Shown here: positions 47,199-56,881 of the stretch, piece after piece
Position numbering within the stretch: position 1 is the first letter of the stretch
Layout: each line of letters begins with the position of its first letter
NCBI RefSeq assembly: GCF_002162315.1
Contig: NZ_CP021416.1
Span: 186,001-250,000, forward strand
Direction of reading: 5' to 3'
From: Sulfurospirillum diekertiae
GTDB taxonomy: Bacteria > Campylobacterota > Campylobacteria > Campylobacterales > Sulfurospirillaceae
DNA length: 64,000 bases
The notes under the pieces: generated by a model
Database searches by the model: none
Seen by the model: the letters and a program-made list of their open reading frames with translations, nothing else
What the model was told of the DNA's origin: nothing
Position numbers and translations under genes: made by a program

Positions 47199-48005
47199 AT
47201 GGTAACAGAAAATATTATCGATAAAGATAGGGTGGATGATCACTCAGTCAAGCCGTATCGGTTTAAGGTATTAGGCTCAACTCCAGAAGCTTCTGCTGTT
47301 CCTTTACATGTAAACGAAGAATACACACAAGAAAGTATGTATGATCCAGAGTCAATGCCTGTGAGTGATGAAATAATCAATATTGCACGCATTGAAGAAG
47401 GAACACAAAATCAGTTTATTGAAGAGTTACTCAAAAAAACAGATGAGTTAACCACAAATGTAGTTAAACTTCAAATTCAGATTGAAAAACAAGAACAAGA
47501 TTTTAATAACAGACTCAATGAAGAGTTGACTCGTGAGCGAGAAAATGCTTATGCACAGGGATATCAAAAAGCTAAAGATGAGGCTGAAGTTGCTGTTGCA
47601 GAAATGAAGACACGTTATTTGAAATCAATTGGTCATTTGGATACACTCTATAAAAGTTTAGAAGAGCGATTAGCTAAGGTTGAGACAGATATGAGTGTTA
47701 CCGCTTTTGAAATTGCCAAAGAGGTTATCAAAAAAGAGGTGAGTATATCAAGTTCTAAAATTGCAGCTTCGCTTTCAAAAGCACTACTTCAAGAGGTAAA
47801 AGATGCAATCAAAATTGAACTTAGGGTAAATCCAAAAGACTTAGAGGCTCTCAAAGAGCTTTATGCAGAAGACGAAAAGATTAAAGTAACCTCAGATGAT
47901 GCCATAACATTGGGCGGCGTAGTCATTTTAAGCGATGTAGGCAATTTAGATGGTAATTTAGCAATGCGCCTAGAAAAAGTAAAATATCTATTACAAGAAA
48001 ATTAA
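47199..48005 (+). CDS. fliH: Flagellar assembly protein FliH
   Basis: Regulator of the export ATPase FliI, 268 residues. The variable N-terminus (1-85) includes the palindrome copy read as PLHVN; a coiled coil covers about 85-155; the conserved C-terminal domain contains AFEIAKEVIKKEVSISSSKIA and LRVNPKDLEALKELY. fliI is not next, and dxs follows, an order I also recall from Campylobacter. Confidence 0.92.
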   Translation: MVTENIIDKDRVDDHSVKPYRFKVLGSTPEASAVPLHVNEEYTQESMYDPESMPVSDEIINIARIEEGTQNQFIEELLKKTDELTTNVVKLQIQIEKQEQDFNNRLNEELTRERENAYAQGYQKAKDEAEVAVAEMKTRYLKSIGHLDTLYKSLEERLAKVETDMSVTAFEIAKEVIKKEVSISSSKIAASLSKALLQEVKDAIKIELRVNPKDLEALKELYAEDEKIKVTSDDAITLGGVVILSDVGNLDGNLAMRLEKVKYLLQEN

Positions 48006-48020
48006 GAAGTACTGGAAGCC

Positions 48021-49853
48021 ATGAAACAATTAAGAGAATGTTCTATTGAAGAATTAAACGAATATTGTGAACAAATTAGGCAAAAAATTATTCAAACAGT
48101 CAGTAAAAATGGAGGGCATCTCAGCAGTAATGTAGGTGCTGTTGAGCTCATTGTTGCGATGCACTATGTTTTTGACATCAAAAATGATCCTTTCATTTTT
48201 GATGTCAGTCATCAAGCCTACACCCATAAATTGATTACAGACCGTTGGGATCGTTTTGATACACTTCGTGAACTTGATGGTATCAGCGGCTACACACGAC
48301 CTGATGAATCTCCTTATGACTATTTTGTTGCAGGGCATAGCTCAACTTCAATTTCACTAGCTGTAGGTGCGGCAAAAGCAATAGCATTAAAAGGTGAACA
48401 ATACAAACGTGTACCCGTAGCATTGATTGGGGATGGATCATTGAGTGCGGGTATGGTTTATGAAGCACTCAATGAGTTAGGCGATCGTAGATACCCGGTG
48501 ATCATTATTTTGAATGATAATAAAATGAGTATCTCAAAACCCATTGGTGCCATTAGTAAATTTTTGTCCAGTGCCATGGCAGGTGATTTTTATCAAAAGA
48601 TTAAAAAAACAACTGAACAAATTTTACAATATTTACCAGAGAGCGCAACCTATATGGCAAAGAAGTTTGAAGAGAGTTTTAAACTTATTACGCCAGGTAT
48701 TTTGTTTGAAGAGCTTGGAATTGACTATATTGGGCCCATTGATGGTCATAATTTAGAGAGTCTTATTCGTGCGATGCAATCGGCAAAAGGCTTAAAAAAA
48801 CCCGTCATTATTCATGCGCAGACCCTTAAAGGGAAAGGCTACGAAATGGCTGAGGGGTACTATGAGAAGTGGCATGGCGTCGGTCCTTTTGACGTAGCTA
48901 GTGGAGAAGCTCTCAAAAAAGGTGTGAGTAAAAATGCGACCACGATGTACTCAGAGGCACTTATGGATTTAGCAAAACAACATGAGAATGTTGTAGGAGT
49001 TACTGCTGCCATGCCAAGTGGAACAGGACTAAGCCCACTAATTCAAGCCTATCCTAATCGTTTTTGGGATGTAGCCATTGCGGAACAGCATGCCGTAACA
49101 TCTATGTGTGCAATGGCAAAAGAGGGATTTAAACCTTACATTACTATTTACTCCACTTTTTTGCAAAGAGCTTACGATCAAGTTATTCACGATGCTTCTA
49201 TTTTAAATTTAAACGTTGTTTTTGCCATTGATAGAGCAGGTATTGTAGGAGAAGATGGTGAGACGCATCAAGGTGCTTTTGATATCTCTTATTTGAGTGT
49301 TATTCCACATATGACCTTGATGGCTCCAAGAGATGAAAAAGCAATGCATGCAGCAATTCGATATTCTTATAAACATCAAGGACCTTTAGCTATTCGTTAC
49401 CCCAGAGGAAGCTTCTTATCGTGTGATGCGTTTGAATCCAAACCTTTTGAATATGGCAAAGCACAGCTTCTCAAAGAGGGAGATAGTAAAATATTACTTC
49501 TAGGTTATGGTAGTGGTGTTGGTAAAGCTGTTGCTACATCAAAAATTTTATCTGAAAAAGGGATTGATGCAGCCATCGTCGATTTACGCTTTGCAAAACC
49601 TTTGGACGAATCCTTGTTAATTTCATTAGCACTGAAGTATGAAACATGGTATGTCTTTAGTGATAGTGCAAAAATAGGTGGTGTTGGTTCCCTTTTAATG
49701 GCATTAAAAGAGAAAAATACTTTACATGTAAAGATCAAAACATTTGAGTACGATGATGCTTTTATTACACATGGGGCAACACATTTAGTAGAAGATAGAT
49801 TGGGTATTACCATTGAACAATTAGCAGGAAAGATTTTGGAAGATATAGAGTAA
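48021..49853 (+). CDS. dxs: 1-deoxy-D-xylulose-5-phosphate synthase
   Basis: Thiamine-diphosphate enzyme starting the MEP isoprenoid pathway, 610 residues. It has GHLSSNVGAVELIVAMHYVF and GHSSTSISLAVGAA at the N-terminus, the TPP-Mg motif GDGSLSAGMVYEALNELG...ILNDNKMSI (about 133-165), and C-terminal transketolase parts DVAIAEQHAVT and RYPRG. It is 15 bases after fliH. An exact palindrome copy at 49721 is read as LHVK. Confidence 0.97.
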   Translation: MKQLRECSIEELNEYCEQIRQKIIQTVSKNGGHLSSNVGAVELIVAMHYVFDIKNDPFIFDVSHQAYTHKLITDRWDRFDTLRELDGISGYTRPDESPYDYFVAGHSSTSISLAVGAAKAIALKGEQYKRVPVALIGDGSLSAGMVYEALNELGDRRYPVIIILNDNKMSISKPIGAISKFLSSAMAGDFYQKIKKTTEQILQYLPESATYMAKKFEESFKLITPGILFEELGIDYIGPIDGHNLESLIRAMQSAKGLKKPVIIHAQTLKGKGYEMAEGYYEKWHGVGPFDVASGEALKKGVSKNATTMYSEALMDLAKQHENVVGVTAAMPSGTGLSPLIQAYPNRFWDVAIAEQHAVTSMCAMAKEGFKPYITIYSTFLQRAYDQVIHDASILNLNVVFAIDRAGIVGEDGETHQGAFDISYLSVIPHMTLMAPRDEKAMHAAIRYSYKHQGPLAIRYPRGSFLSCDAFESKPFEYGKAQLLKEGDSKILLLGYGSGVGKAVATSKILSEKGIDAAIVDLRFAKPLDESLLISLALKYETWYVFSDSAKIGGVGSLLMALKEKNTLHVKIKTFEYDDAFITHGATHLVEDRLGITIEQLAGKILEDIE

Positions 49854-49896
49854 TTAATAAAAAATATTAGTTAATTTATTTTCGGAAAAATTGATC

Positions 49897-49902
49897 TATA
49901 AT
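49897..49902 (+). promoter_or_regulatory. Probable -10 box for the perR/fur gene
   Basis: TATAAT 47 bases upstream of the start, in a very AT-rich stretch that could also hold a self-operator (AT-rich palindromic pieces), which I cannot define. Confidence 0.4.
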
Positions 49903-49948
49903 ATGGAATCATTCAAAAAAGATTATAAAGGGAAGGGGGGAATAGAGT

Positions 49949-50365
49949 ATGAATGATTTTATCAATCTTCTTAAAACCAAAGAGCTTAAAGCAACACCCC
50001 AAAGAATATCTGTTCTTAAAGAGTTAGATAAAAAGGGACATCCAACCATTGATGATCTCTATAATGCACTTAAAAAAGAGAATCCATCTATGTCTTTAGC
50101 GACAGTGTACAAAAATCTTGCAACACTTAAAGAAAAAGGTGTGGTTATTGAAGTCAATACGGCTGAGGGGAAAATGCGTTATGATATCTATTCTAAACCA
50201 CATATTCATCTTGTTTGTCAACAGTGTGGTTCCATTGAAGATGTTGATTATGACCAAAGTTTATTTGAGTATCAAACGATACTAGAAACTAATAAAGACG
50301 TTAAAATTGATCGAATGGATGTGATTGCAACAGTAAGAGAATGTTCTGTTTGTAAAAAGAAGTAG
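49949..50365 (+). CDS. Fur-family transcriptional regulator, PerR-like
   Basis: A 138-residue metalloregulator. The winged-helix DNA-binding part (1-80) contains LKATPQRISVLKELDKKGHPTIDDLYNAL and LATVYKNLATLKEKG. The metal domain has HIHLVCQQCGSIED and RECSVCKKK, giving two CxxC structural zinc sites. Short length and the position facing ahpC suggest PerR rather than Fur, consistent with peroxide control, but the distinction needs the regulatory-site Asp/Glu to be compared. It ends at a bidirectional terminator. Confidence 0.85.
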   Translation: MNDFINLLKTKELKATPQRISVLKELDKKGHPTIDDLYNALKKENPSMSLATVYKNLATLKEKGVVIEVNTAEGKMRYDIYSKPHIHLVCQQCGSIEDVDYDQSLFEYQTILETNKDVKIDRMDVIATVRECSVCKKK

Positions 50366-50379
50366 TTATCAAAGAAAAT

Positions 50380-50410
50380 AAAGAGAGGAGAGATAATCTC
50401 TCTTCTCTTT
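50380..50410. terminator. Bidirectional terminator between perR-like gene and ahpC
   Basis: AAAGAGAGGAGAGA pairs with TCTCTCTTCTCTTT (14 bp with one G-T pair) around TAA, ending in a T-containing stretch, between convergent genes. Confidence 0.75.
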
Positions 50411-50415
50411 ATAGA

Positions 50416-51012
50416 TTAAAGTTTATCAGAGTTATGCGCTAGATAATCAGCAACACCTGCTGTGCTTGCTGTCATTCCTTTATCACCTTTTTGCCAACCT
50501 GCTGGGCATACTTCACCATATTCGTTGGTAAAGAGCATTGTATCAATCATTCTTAGCATTTCGTCGATGTTTCTTCCAAGAGGTAAATCATTGATAACCG
50601 CATGTCTTACAGTACCATCTTTGTCGATCAAGAATGAACCACGCAATGCAACACTACCATTTAATAAAACATCATAATCACGAGAAATTTGTTTGGTAAT
50701 ATCAGCCACTAAAGGGAACCTTACTTGACCAATTCCACCTTGGTTAATAGGGGTATTTTTCCATGCAAAATGGGAAAATTGTGAATCGATAGATGCGCCA
50801 ATAACATTAATACCACGGTTTTTAAACTCTTCCAATCTTTTATCAAATGCAATGATTTCAGAAGGACATACAAATGTAAAATCAAGCGGATAGAAGAAGA
50901 GAACAGTTCCTTTTGATCCAAAGTTTTCATAGAGATTAAAATTATCGACAATTTGATTGTCACCTAAAACAGCAGTTGCGGTAAAGTCAGGAGCTTTATT
51001 AGTTACTAACAT
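50416..51012 (-). CDS. ahpC: Typical 2-Cys peroxiredoxin (AhpC)
   Basis: Peroxidase of 198 residues. The peroxidatic Cys49 is in LDFTFVCPSEIIAFD, and the resolving Cys is in GEVCPAGWQKG (about 170-180). Campylobacterota lack AhpF in most cases, so thioredoxin is the likely donor, with trxA and trxB present here. It has its own promoter and faces the PerR-like regulator. Confidence 0.96.
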   Translation of the reverse strand: MLVTNKAPDFTATAVLGDNQIVDNFNLYENFGSKGTVLFFYPLDFTFVCPSEIIAFDKRLEEFKNRGINVIGASIDSQFSHFAWKNTPINQGGIGQVRFPLVADITKQISRDYDVLLNGSVALRGSFLIDKDGTVRHAVINDLPLGRNIDEMLRMIDTMLFTNEYGEVCPAGWQKGDKGMTASTAGVADYLAHNSDKL

Positions 51013-51049
51013 AATTATCCTTTTATTGAGAATTTTTATTGATACAGAA

Positions 51050-51055
51050 ATTATA
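51050..51055 (-). promoter_or_regulatory. Probable -10 box for ahpC
   Basis: TATAAT on the minus strand, 38 bases before the ahpC start. AT-rich upstream sequence could contain a PerR site but none is clear by eye. Confidence 0.45.
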
Positions 51056-51120
51056 CAATTAAATAGAAAAAAATATTTTAATTAATAAGACTAATTTTAC
51101 CCAGTAAGCTTTTATCCAAA

Positions 51121-53090
51121 TTAAGTTCGGAATTCTCCTAGTTTATGATTAAGGTTCTCAGTCATTTTACTTAGATGCTCAGCAGCACCTGCAATTTCTT
51201 CAACGCTACGGCTATTTTCCATTGAAATTTTGTTAATTTCTCCTATCTTATGAATCATAATTTCAATTTCATCTCCTGTTTGAAGATAGCTGTTAACTGT
51301 ATTTTCTGTAATTTTGGTCACTTCATTAATAATGACAAAACTTTCTTGGAGACTATTTTCAACTTTTTGAGCTGTATTGGCTAATTCTTCTATTTTCTGT
51401 GAATTATGACTCATTTGTTCACTGGAATTAACAATAGATTGTACAATGACATTAATGGTTGCATTGATCTCTACAAGGCTTTTTTGAGTGCGTTCCGCCA
51501 GCTTACGTACTTCATCTGCAACAACCGCAAAACCACGTCCATGTTCACCAGCACGTGCGGCTTCAATAGCGGCATTCAGCGCTAAAAGATTCGTTTGATC
51601 CGCAATGTCACTAATGACTGTTAAAACGCTTCTAACTTGTTCTGCATCGGTGCTAAGTTGATTAAGTTTTTGTGCAAGCTCAATCTCTGTTACTGAACTT
51701 TTTTGTATCTCTTCAGTGAGCGTAATAACAGCATTACTAGCTATTTTAAGTGCGCTATTCGCTTTTGTCATATCATCTTTACTATTTTTTGCTTGGTCAA
51801 TAGAAATAGTCATATCTTCACGTACTTGATTGGCTTGGTTTGTTGTATCTAAAACAATAGTTGTTGATTTTTCAACAAGTTTTTCAACTTGTAATGAAGT
51901 TGTGGATAATTCATGCGAAATGGAAGAATTTTCGCTAGAAAGTGATTTTGCATTACAAATAAGAATGCGTACTTTTTCAATAAAATAATTAATTTGTTCA
52001 CTTGCCTGTGCTATTTCATCATTTCCTTTAATTTCCAAATGGCGCGTAAGATCGCCATTTCCACTAGAAAGATCTCTTGCTTTTTCTATAAGATTATTAA
52101 GAGGTTTTGTAATAATTTGATTAATAAGCGTCCAGATAATAACCACAATAATAAGTGTCATAATGAAAGAAGTGATAATAAGATTGTTTCTTAGTTTATC
52201 ATTAGCAGCTTGAAAATCTTTTTCGTTTGCTTTAGCAACTAATATCCAATTCCATTTATTGAAGGGATGGAAGCTGACAATTTTGGCTTCACCCTCTTCT
52301 TGAATATGGAGCATTCCTTGTTTTTGTACTAAAATTTGTTTATCAAGATCAGAAGCAATCTTAGCGTTATCAACTTTTGGATGAATATCATAGGATTCAC
52401 TTTTAGTATTGATCGCATAAAAATAACCATTTTCTCCAATTTTCATACCATTGATTTGTTGCTTCAATGCTTTAAGCCTTCGGTAAAATTGTAGCCGATA
52501 AATAAAATTCCTACAGTTTTGTCATTTTCGATAATGGGTGCGTAAACGGTGATATAATTTTGACCAAAAAGCCTTGCACTTCCAATATATTTTTGTTTTT
52601 TCATAATAGGTTCATATGCTGGGCTTGTTTTTCCTAACATCGTTCCCATAGCACGTGATCCATCTTCTTTTTTCAGCGATGTTGAAACACGAACAAAGTC
52701 ATCACCATGAAAGGCGAAGATAGTAGCAACAGCACCCGTGAGATTTGTAAATGCGTCTACTTTGGCAAAGTTATTATTTAATGTATAGCCATCAGCCGCA
52801 ATTAAAGGTGTTTCAACACCATGAACCATAATTTTTTCACTCACATTTATATGAAAATGACTAAATTCTGATTCAAAAACAGTAAAAAGCTTGATGGCAG
52901 TATCCTCAAGCGCACTATTATAAACGTTTACTGTTTGCTCTAATCCCGTAAGATTTGCAGTAATCTTTTGTTCTGTTTCTTGTTTAATGTAGCTACTCAG
53001 ATAAAAATTGATGTAAAAGATAAAAGCAAAAATTGCAAAAGAAACGATCAATACCTGTAAAATGGTTACTTTTTTAGCTAATGAATTCAT
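51121..53090 (-). pseudogene. Methyl-accepting chemotaxis protein, split by a frameshift
   Basis: Two consecutive minus-strand frames make one receptor. The first (53090 to 52464, 208 residues) has an N-terminal membrane helix (about 9-33) and most of a Cache-type ligand domain (SGRAMGTMLGKTSPAY-like and YITVYAPIIEN), ending [10 protein letters not shown]. The second (52467 to 51121) begins [22 protein letters not shown], then a second helix (about 95-117), HAMP, and a full signalling domain with the hairpin tip [32 protein letters not shown]. Adding one A to the run at 52471-52473 (three Ts on the plus strand) gives [11 protein letters not shown] and a receptor of about 656 residues. A lost base, a sequencing error or a real null allele are all possible. 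Confidence 0.88.
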
Positions 53091-53484
53091 TTATATCTCC
53101 ATATATAATGTATATTTAAATATATAGTATGAAAAAAACCCTTTGGAAAAGTTAAACAAGAAACATAAAAGTTAAATATTTGTTTACCTTTTAAAAATTT
53201 AAACATTAATAAGCGATTCAATAAATTAAAATAGCTCTATCTAGAAATTTTTATTTATCCTTATTTTTTTATTCTAAGCTATTTTCATGCTACGAATTTA
53301 ATGTAAGATTTCTTTGATAAAAGATTTTGATACAAAGCGTCTTGGTCAGAAAGAAGGTTCCAGGTTGAACTGGCTAAATTAAACCGTTTGTTAGTTTTTA
53401 ACTAGTAATTTGGGTTTAATATCAATTTTAATTTAGTTTGGATATAGTTTTTCGTTAGTATAAAATACCAATTGAGGAGAAATT
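53091..53484. other. 394-base intergenic region between the receptor and the ferredoxin
   Basis: Very AT-rich, no reading frame or RNA gene that I can support. The left edge (53091-53130) has runs of TATATA in both orientations, likely promoter DNA for the minus-strand receptor, whose ATG is preceded by GGAG. The right part (about 53340-53484) leads to the ferredoxin promoter. No repeat family or hairpin stands out in the middle. Confidence 0.6.
53459..53464 (+). promoter_or_regulatory. Probable -10 box for the ferredoxin gene
   Basis: TATAAA preceded by a T-rich region, 21 bases before the start codon, close to the ribosome site GAGGAG; the transcription start would be very near the gene. 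Confidence 0.35.
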
Positions 53485-53769
53485 ATGGCAGTAAAAATTA
53501 CTGATATTTGTATTGCATGTGGTGCCTGTATTGATGAGTGCCCGGTAGAAGCAATTGTAGACGATAGTGATAACCCAACAGGTGCAGATATCTATTATGT
53601 CTATGCTGACAAATGTGTTGAGTGTGTAGGACATCATGATGCTCCAGCATGTGCTGAAGCTTGCCCAACTGAAGGCTGTATCGTATGGGACGCTCCATAT
53701 GCAGGACAACCAAGTCGTGACGAGATCAGTGCAGATATGCGAAAAGGCACAACGCCTTGCGCTGAATAA
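53485..53769 (+). CDS. fdxA: Ferredoxin with two [4Fe-4S] motifs
   Basis: A 94-residue electron carrier. The first cluster uses C9, C12, C15 and C19 (DICIACGACIDECP); the second has C44, C47, C56 and C60, with an eight-residue insert between the second and third Cys (CVECVGHHDAPACAEACP) as in chromatium-type 2[4Fe-4S] ferredoxins. A ninth Cys is at about 65. Monocistronic, with a promoter and a hairpin after it. In anaerobic Campylobacterota such ferredoxins serve pyruvate and 2-oxoglutarate oxidoreductases. The symbol follows Campylobacter usage and is not certain. Confidence 0.9.
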   Translation: MAVKITDICIACGACIDECPVEAIVDDSDNPTGADIYYVYADKCVECVGHHDAPACAEACPTEGCIVWDAPYAGQPSRDEISADMRKGTTPCAE

Positions 53770-53775
53770 TAACCA

Positions 53776-53797
53776 CAAAGAGGGGAAACCCTCTTTG
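53776..53797 (+). terminator. Terminator after the ferredoxin gene
   Basis: CAAAGAGGG and CCCTCTTTG around a GAAA tetraloop, followed by CCTTTCT; starts seven bases after the stop. Confidence 0.75.
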
Positions 53798-53849
53798 CCT
53801 TTCTATGATTTAAAATAATATTTAATTGATATTAAAAAAAAAATTCTGC

Positions 53850-53855
53850 TATACT
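53850..53855 (+). promoter_or_regulatory. Probable -10 box for ndk
   Basis: TATACT preceded by ATTCTGC and a poly-A run, 57 bases before the ndk start. Confidence 0.4.
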
Positions 53856-53911
53856 CCCACGTTCTAATTCCCTACAAAGTTATGAAATTCAATTATATAT
53901 AGGAGAGGATT

Positions 53912-54325
53912 GTGGAGAACACATTATCCATTATTAAACCAGATGCAGTAGCAAAAAATGTTATTGGTAAAATTGTTGACAGATTTGAATCAAATGGGTT
54001 AAAAATTGCAGCGATGAAAAAAGTCCAACTTAGTCAAGCAGATGCTGAGGCTTTTTATGCAGTGCATGCAAGTAGACCATTTTTTGGTGATCTTGTTAAA
54101 TTTATGATCAGTGGACCTGTTGTGGTTATGGTTCTAGAAGGCGAAAATGCCGTTCTTAAAAATCGTGATCTTATGGGTGCAACGAATCCTAAAGAAGCAG
54201 CAAAAGGTACTATTAGAGCTGATTTTGCTGACAGTATTGATGCAAATGCAGTGCATGGTAGCGATAGTTTAGAAAATGCAAAAAACGAAATTAATTTCTT
54301 TTTTGCTAGAAGAGAAATTCTCTAA
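53912..54325 (+). CDS. ndk: Nucleoside-diphosphate kinase
   Basis: Balances nucleoside triphosphates by a phospho-His mechanism, 137 residues. GTG start after AGGAGAGG. It has [13 protein letters not shown], the site region [14 protein letters not shown] (about 83-96), and the catalytic His115 in NAVHGSDS. It begins the run ndk-DUF177-rpmF-plsX-fabH with small gaps. Confidence 0.97.
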   Translation: MENTLSIIKPDAVAKNVIGKIVDRFESNGLKIAAMKKVQLSQADAEAFYAVHASRPFFGDLVKFMISGPVVVMVLEGENAVLKNRDLMGATNPKEAAKGTIRADFADSIDANAVHGSDSLENAKNEINFFFARREIL

Positions 54326-54330
54326 TTCCA

Positions 54331-54699
54331 ATGAAGATTGAATTCAAAAAAGTTCCCACAACTGGGATTCATTTTGAAACATCTCTGGATGAAATTAAAT
54401 TTTTTGGTGAAGCGTTAAAAATAGACAAAACAATGGTGAAATGCACAGGTCAATTGGAAGGAACACTTCCTCATTTGTGCGACCGATGTGGCGAAAATTT
54501 TGAATTAACGGTAAATGAGCGTGTTGAAGTCTTTGCACAAGAAGGTCTTTACGAAGATCAAGAGGGCGAAGAACTTTTAAATATAATAGAATTTTTTGAT
54601 GGTTCGATTGATCTTGATTCAATACTTCAAGGTGAAATTGAAGCTTTCAAAAGCGATTACCACTATTGTGGACAATGTGAACAACTAAAAGGAGAATAA
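54331..54699 (+). CDS. YceD/DUF177 family protein
   Basis: A 122-residue member of DUF177 (YceD), which in many bacteria precedes rpmF and is linked to 23S rRNA maturation. It has a CDRCGENF zinc-ribbon-like pair (about 50-57) and a C-terminal HYCGQCEQL (about 111-119), a four-Cys set. Its position one base before rpmF is the standard arrangement and supports the call. Confidence 0.88.
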   Translation: MKIEFKKVPTTGIHFETSLDEIKFFGEALKIDKTMVKCTGQLEGTLPHLCDRCGENFELTVNERVEVFAQEGLYEDQEGEELLNIIEFFDGSIDLDSILQGEIEAFKSDYHYCGQCEQLKGE

Positions 54700-54700
54700 A

Positions 54701-54853
54701 ATGGCTGTACCTAAGAGAAGAGTGAGTAAAACCAGAGGCGCAAAAAGAAGAACACACTACAAAGTAACCCTTCCTATGCCAGTTAAAGATAGTGATGGAA
54801 CATGGAAAATGCCTCATAGAGTGAACAAAACAACAGGCGAATATAAAAACTAA
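54701..54853 (+). CDS. rpmF: 50S ribosomal protein L32
   Basis: A 50-residue ribosomal protein: [20 protein letters not shown] at the start and [18 protein letters not shown] at the end. Preceded by AAAGGAG. It has no Cys pair, so it is the zinc-independent form. It sits between DUF177 and plsX, the usual order. Confidence 0.97.
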   Translation: MAVPKRRVSKTRGAKRRTHYKVTLPMPVKDSDGTWKMPHRVNKTTGEYKN

Positions 54854-55846
54854 ATGCTAACCATAGCAATTGACGCGATGGGCGGTGACTTCGGTCCCGC
54901 TCCTATTGTTGAAGGTACGCTTCAGGCGCTTAAAGAGCGTCAATTTAAAGCACTGCTTGTCGGGGACATTAATGTTCTCAAACCTCTTATACCTCAAGAA
55001 TACTTAGCTAAAATCTCTTTTGTTGAAGCATCAGATATTTTAGATATGCATGAAGCAGCTACGAATGCTCTCAAACGCAAAGAAACATCTATTTATAAAG
55101 CTGTTGATCTTGTCAAAGATAAAGTAGCCGATGCTGTTGTTTCGATGGGACACAGTGGTGCAACAATGAGTTTAGCCACGCTTCGCATTGGAAGACTTAA
55201 AGGTGTTCTACGCCCTGCCATCGCTACCATTATGCCGACAGCCGTGCCTGGAAAGCTTAGCCTTGTATTAGATGTTGGCGCCAATGTTGACTGCAAAGCA
55301 GAGCATTTAGCACAATTTGCAATTATGGGTGAGACATATGCTAAAGATGTCCTGAAAATTGCTCAACCAAAAGTAGGACTCCTCTCTAATGGTGAAGAAG
55401 AGAGCAAGGGTAATGAGACAACGAAAGAGGCATTTGCAATACTTAAAAAGCTTGAGAGTTTTGTAGGAAATGTTGAAGGCAATAATGTTTTTGATGGTTC
55501 TGTTGATGTTATCGTTTGTGATGGTTTTGTAGGAAATATTTTGCTTAAAGCGAGTGAAGGTGTAGCCGATTCTATTACAAAAATTATCAAACAAAATGTA
55601 CGCCGATCACCATTAGCAATTGCAGGAGCAGTGCTTATGCGTAAAGTTTTCAAAGTGCTTAAAAAGCAAGTTGACTATGCAGAATATGGTGGTGCACCAC
55701 TGATTGGAATTAATGGGTGTGCCATTATTGGCCATGGTAAGAGCAATGCGAAAGCAGTCAAAAATGCTATTTATCAAGCGATTAATTTCTCAAGCTCTGG
55801 TATCAACACGGATATTGAGCAAAAACTAGTGCTATTAGAGCAATAA
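54854..55846 (+). CDS. plsX: Phosphate acyltransferase PlsX
   Basis: Converts acyl-ACP to acyl-phosphate for phospholipid synthesis, 330 residues. N-terminal [19 protein letters not shown] (about 3-21), [21 protein letters not shown] (about 95-115), and a C-terminal [17 protein letters not shown] (about 281-297). It starts directly at the rpmF stop with no spacing and precedes fabH. Confidence 0.97.
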   Translation: MLTIAIDAMGGDFGPAPIVEGTLQALKERQFKALLVGDINVLKPLIPQEYLAKISFVEASDILDMHEAATNALKRKETSIYKAVDLVKDKVADAVVSMGHSGATMSLATLRIGRLKGVLRPAIATIMPTAVPGKLSLVLDVGANVDCKAEHLAQFAIMGETYAKDVLKIAQPKVGLLSNGEEESKGNETTKEAFAILKKLESFVGNVEGNNVFDGSVDVIVCDGFVGNILLKASEGVADSITKIIKQNVRRSPLAIAGAVLMRKVFKVLKKQVDYAEYGGAPLIGINGCAIIGHGKSNAKAVKNAIYQAINFSSSGINTDIEQKLVLLEQ

Positions 55847-55855
55847 AGGATTAAT

Positions 55856-56848
55856 GTGTATGCATCTTTAAAATCCATTGGAGGCTATGCCCCTTCCCAT
55901 GTTTTGAGTAATTTAGACCTTGAGAAGATGGTTGAAACAAGTGATGAATGGATTGAGAAGCGTACAGGTATTAAAGAAAGACGTATTGCATCCGCAGAAG
56001 AAGCAACGAGCGATCTAGGGGTCAAAGCAGCTCAAAAAGCCATTGATCGTGCAGGCATTGCTAAAGAAGAGATTGATCTGATCATCTGTGCAACCCTTTC
56101 CCCTGACTATTTTTGTATGCCTTCTACGGCATGTGTCATTGCTGGGAAACTTGGTATCAATGATGTGATGGCCTTTGACATCAGTGCTGCATGCAGCGGA
56201 TTTGTCTATATGCTCTCAATGGCCAAAGCTTTTATTGAGTCAGGTGCAAAGAAAAACATTTTATTGATTGGTGCTGAAAAAATTAGTAGCGTGGTTGATT
56301 ATACTGATCGTGGAACGTGTATTCTTTTTGGTGATGGTGCGGGTGCTGCCATTATTGGTGTAACTGAGGATAAAAATGAAGCTATCTTAGATATTCATGC
56401 TTCTGCTGATGGTCGTTATGGAGACCTTTTAATTACTCCAGGTTGCGGTTCGAAATACCCTTGTTCTCAGGAAACACTGGATAATAAACTGAATTACATC
56501 AAAATGCAGGGTAATGATGTTTATAAAGTAGCAGTCAAAACACTTACAAATGATGTGATTGATATTTTAGAAAAAAACAACATCACTGCTTCACAGATCG
56601 ATCATTTCATACCTCACCAAGCGAATATGAGAATCATAGAAGCTGTTCGCGCAAAGCTTGATTTCCCTATTGAAAAGACTATTTTAACCGTTGCAAAATA
56701 TGGTAATACTTCAGCAGCCTCAATACCGATGGCAATTAATGACGCCTATGAAGAGGGACGTATCAAGAAAGGCGATTTAATGCTTTTAGATACTTTTGGT
56801 GGCGGTTTTACATGGGCTAGTGGTCTTGTAAGGTTTGGTGGCAACTAA
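55856..56848 (+). CDS. fabH: 3-oxoacyl-ACP synthase III
   Basis: Condenses acetyl-CoA with malonyl-ACP to start fatty acid synthesis, 330 residues. GTG start ([19 protein letters not shown]) with AAGGA upstream. Catalytic Cys in [13 protein letters not shown] (about 108-120), His in [16 protein letters not shown] (about 243-258), and Asn in [10 protein letters not shown] (about 281-290). It is 9 bases after plsX and ends the lipid block. Confidence 0.97.
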   Translation: MYASLKSIGGYAPSHVLSNLDLEKMVETSDEWIEKRTGIKERRIASAEEATSDLGVKAAQKAIDRAGIAKEEIDLIICATLSPDYFCMPSTACVIAGKLGINDVMAFDISAACSGFVYMLSMAKAFIESGAKKNILLIGAEKISSVVDYTDRGTCILFGDGAGAAIIGVTEDKNEAILDIHASADGRYGDLLITPGCGSKYPCSQETLDNKLNYIKMQGNDVYKVAVKTLTNDVIDILEKNNITASQIDHFIPHQANMRIIEAVRAKLDFPIEKTILTVAKYGNTSAASIPMAINDAYEEGRIKKGDLMLLDTFGGGFTWASGLVRFGGN

Positions 56849-56881
56849 TATTTTTTGATACCTTCGTAAAGGTTAACGATT

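Noticed and set aside
53091..53484. A small RNA in the long intergenic gap
   Set aside because: No clear hairpin plus T-run unit and no promoter in the middle of the gap.
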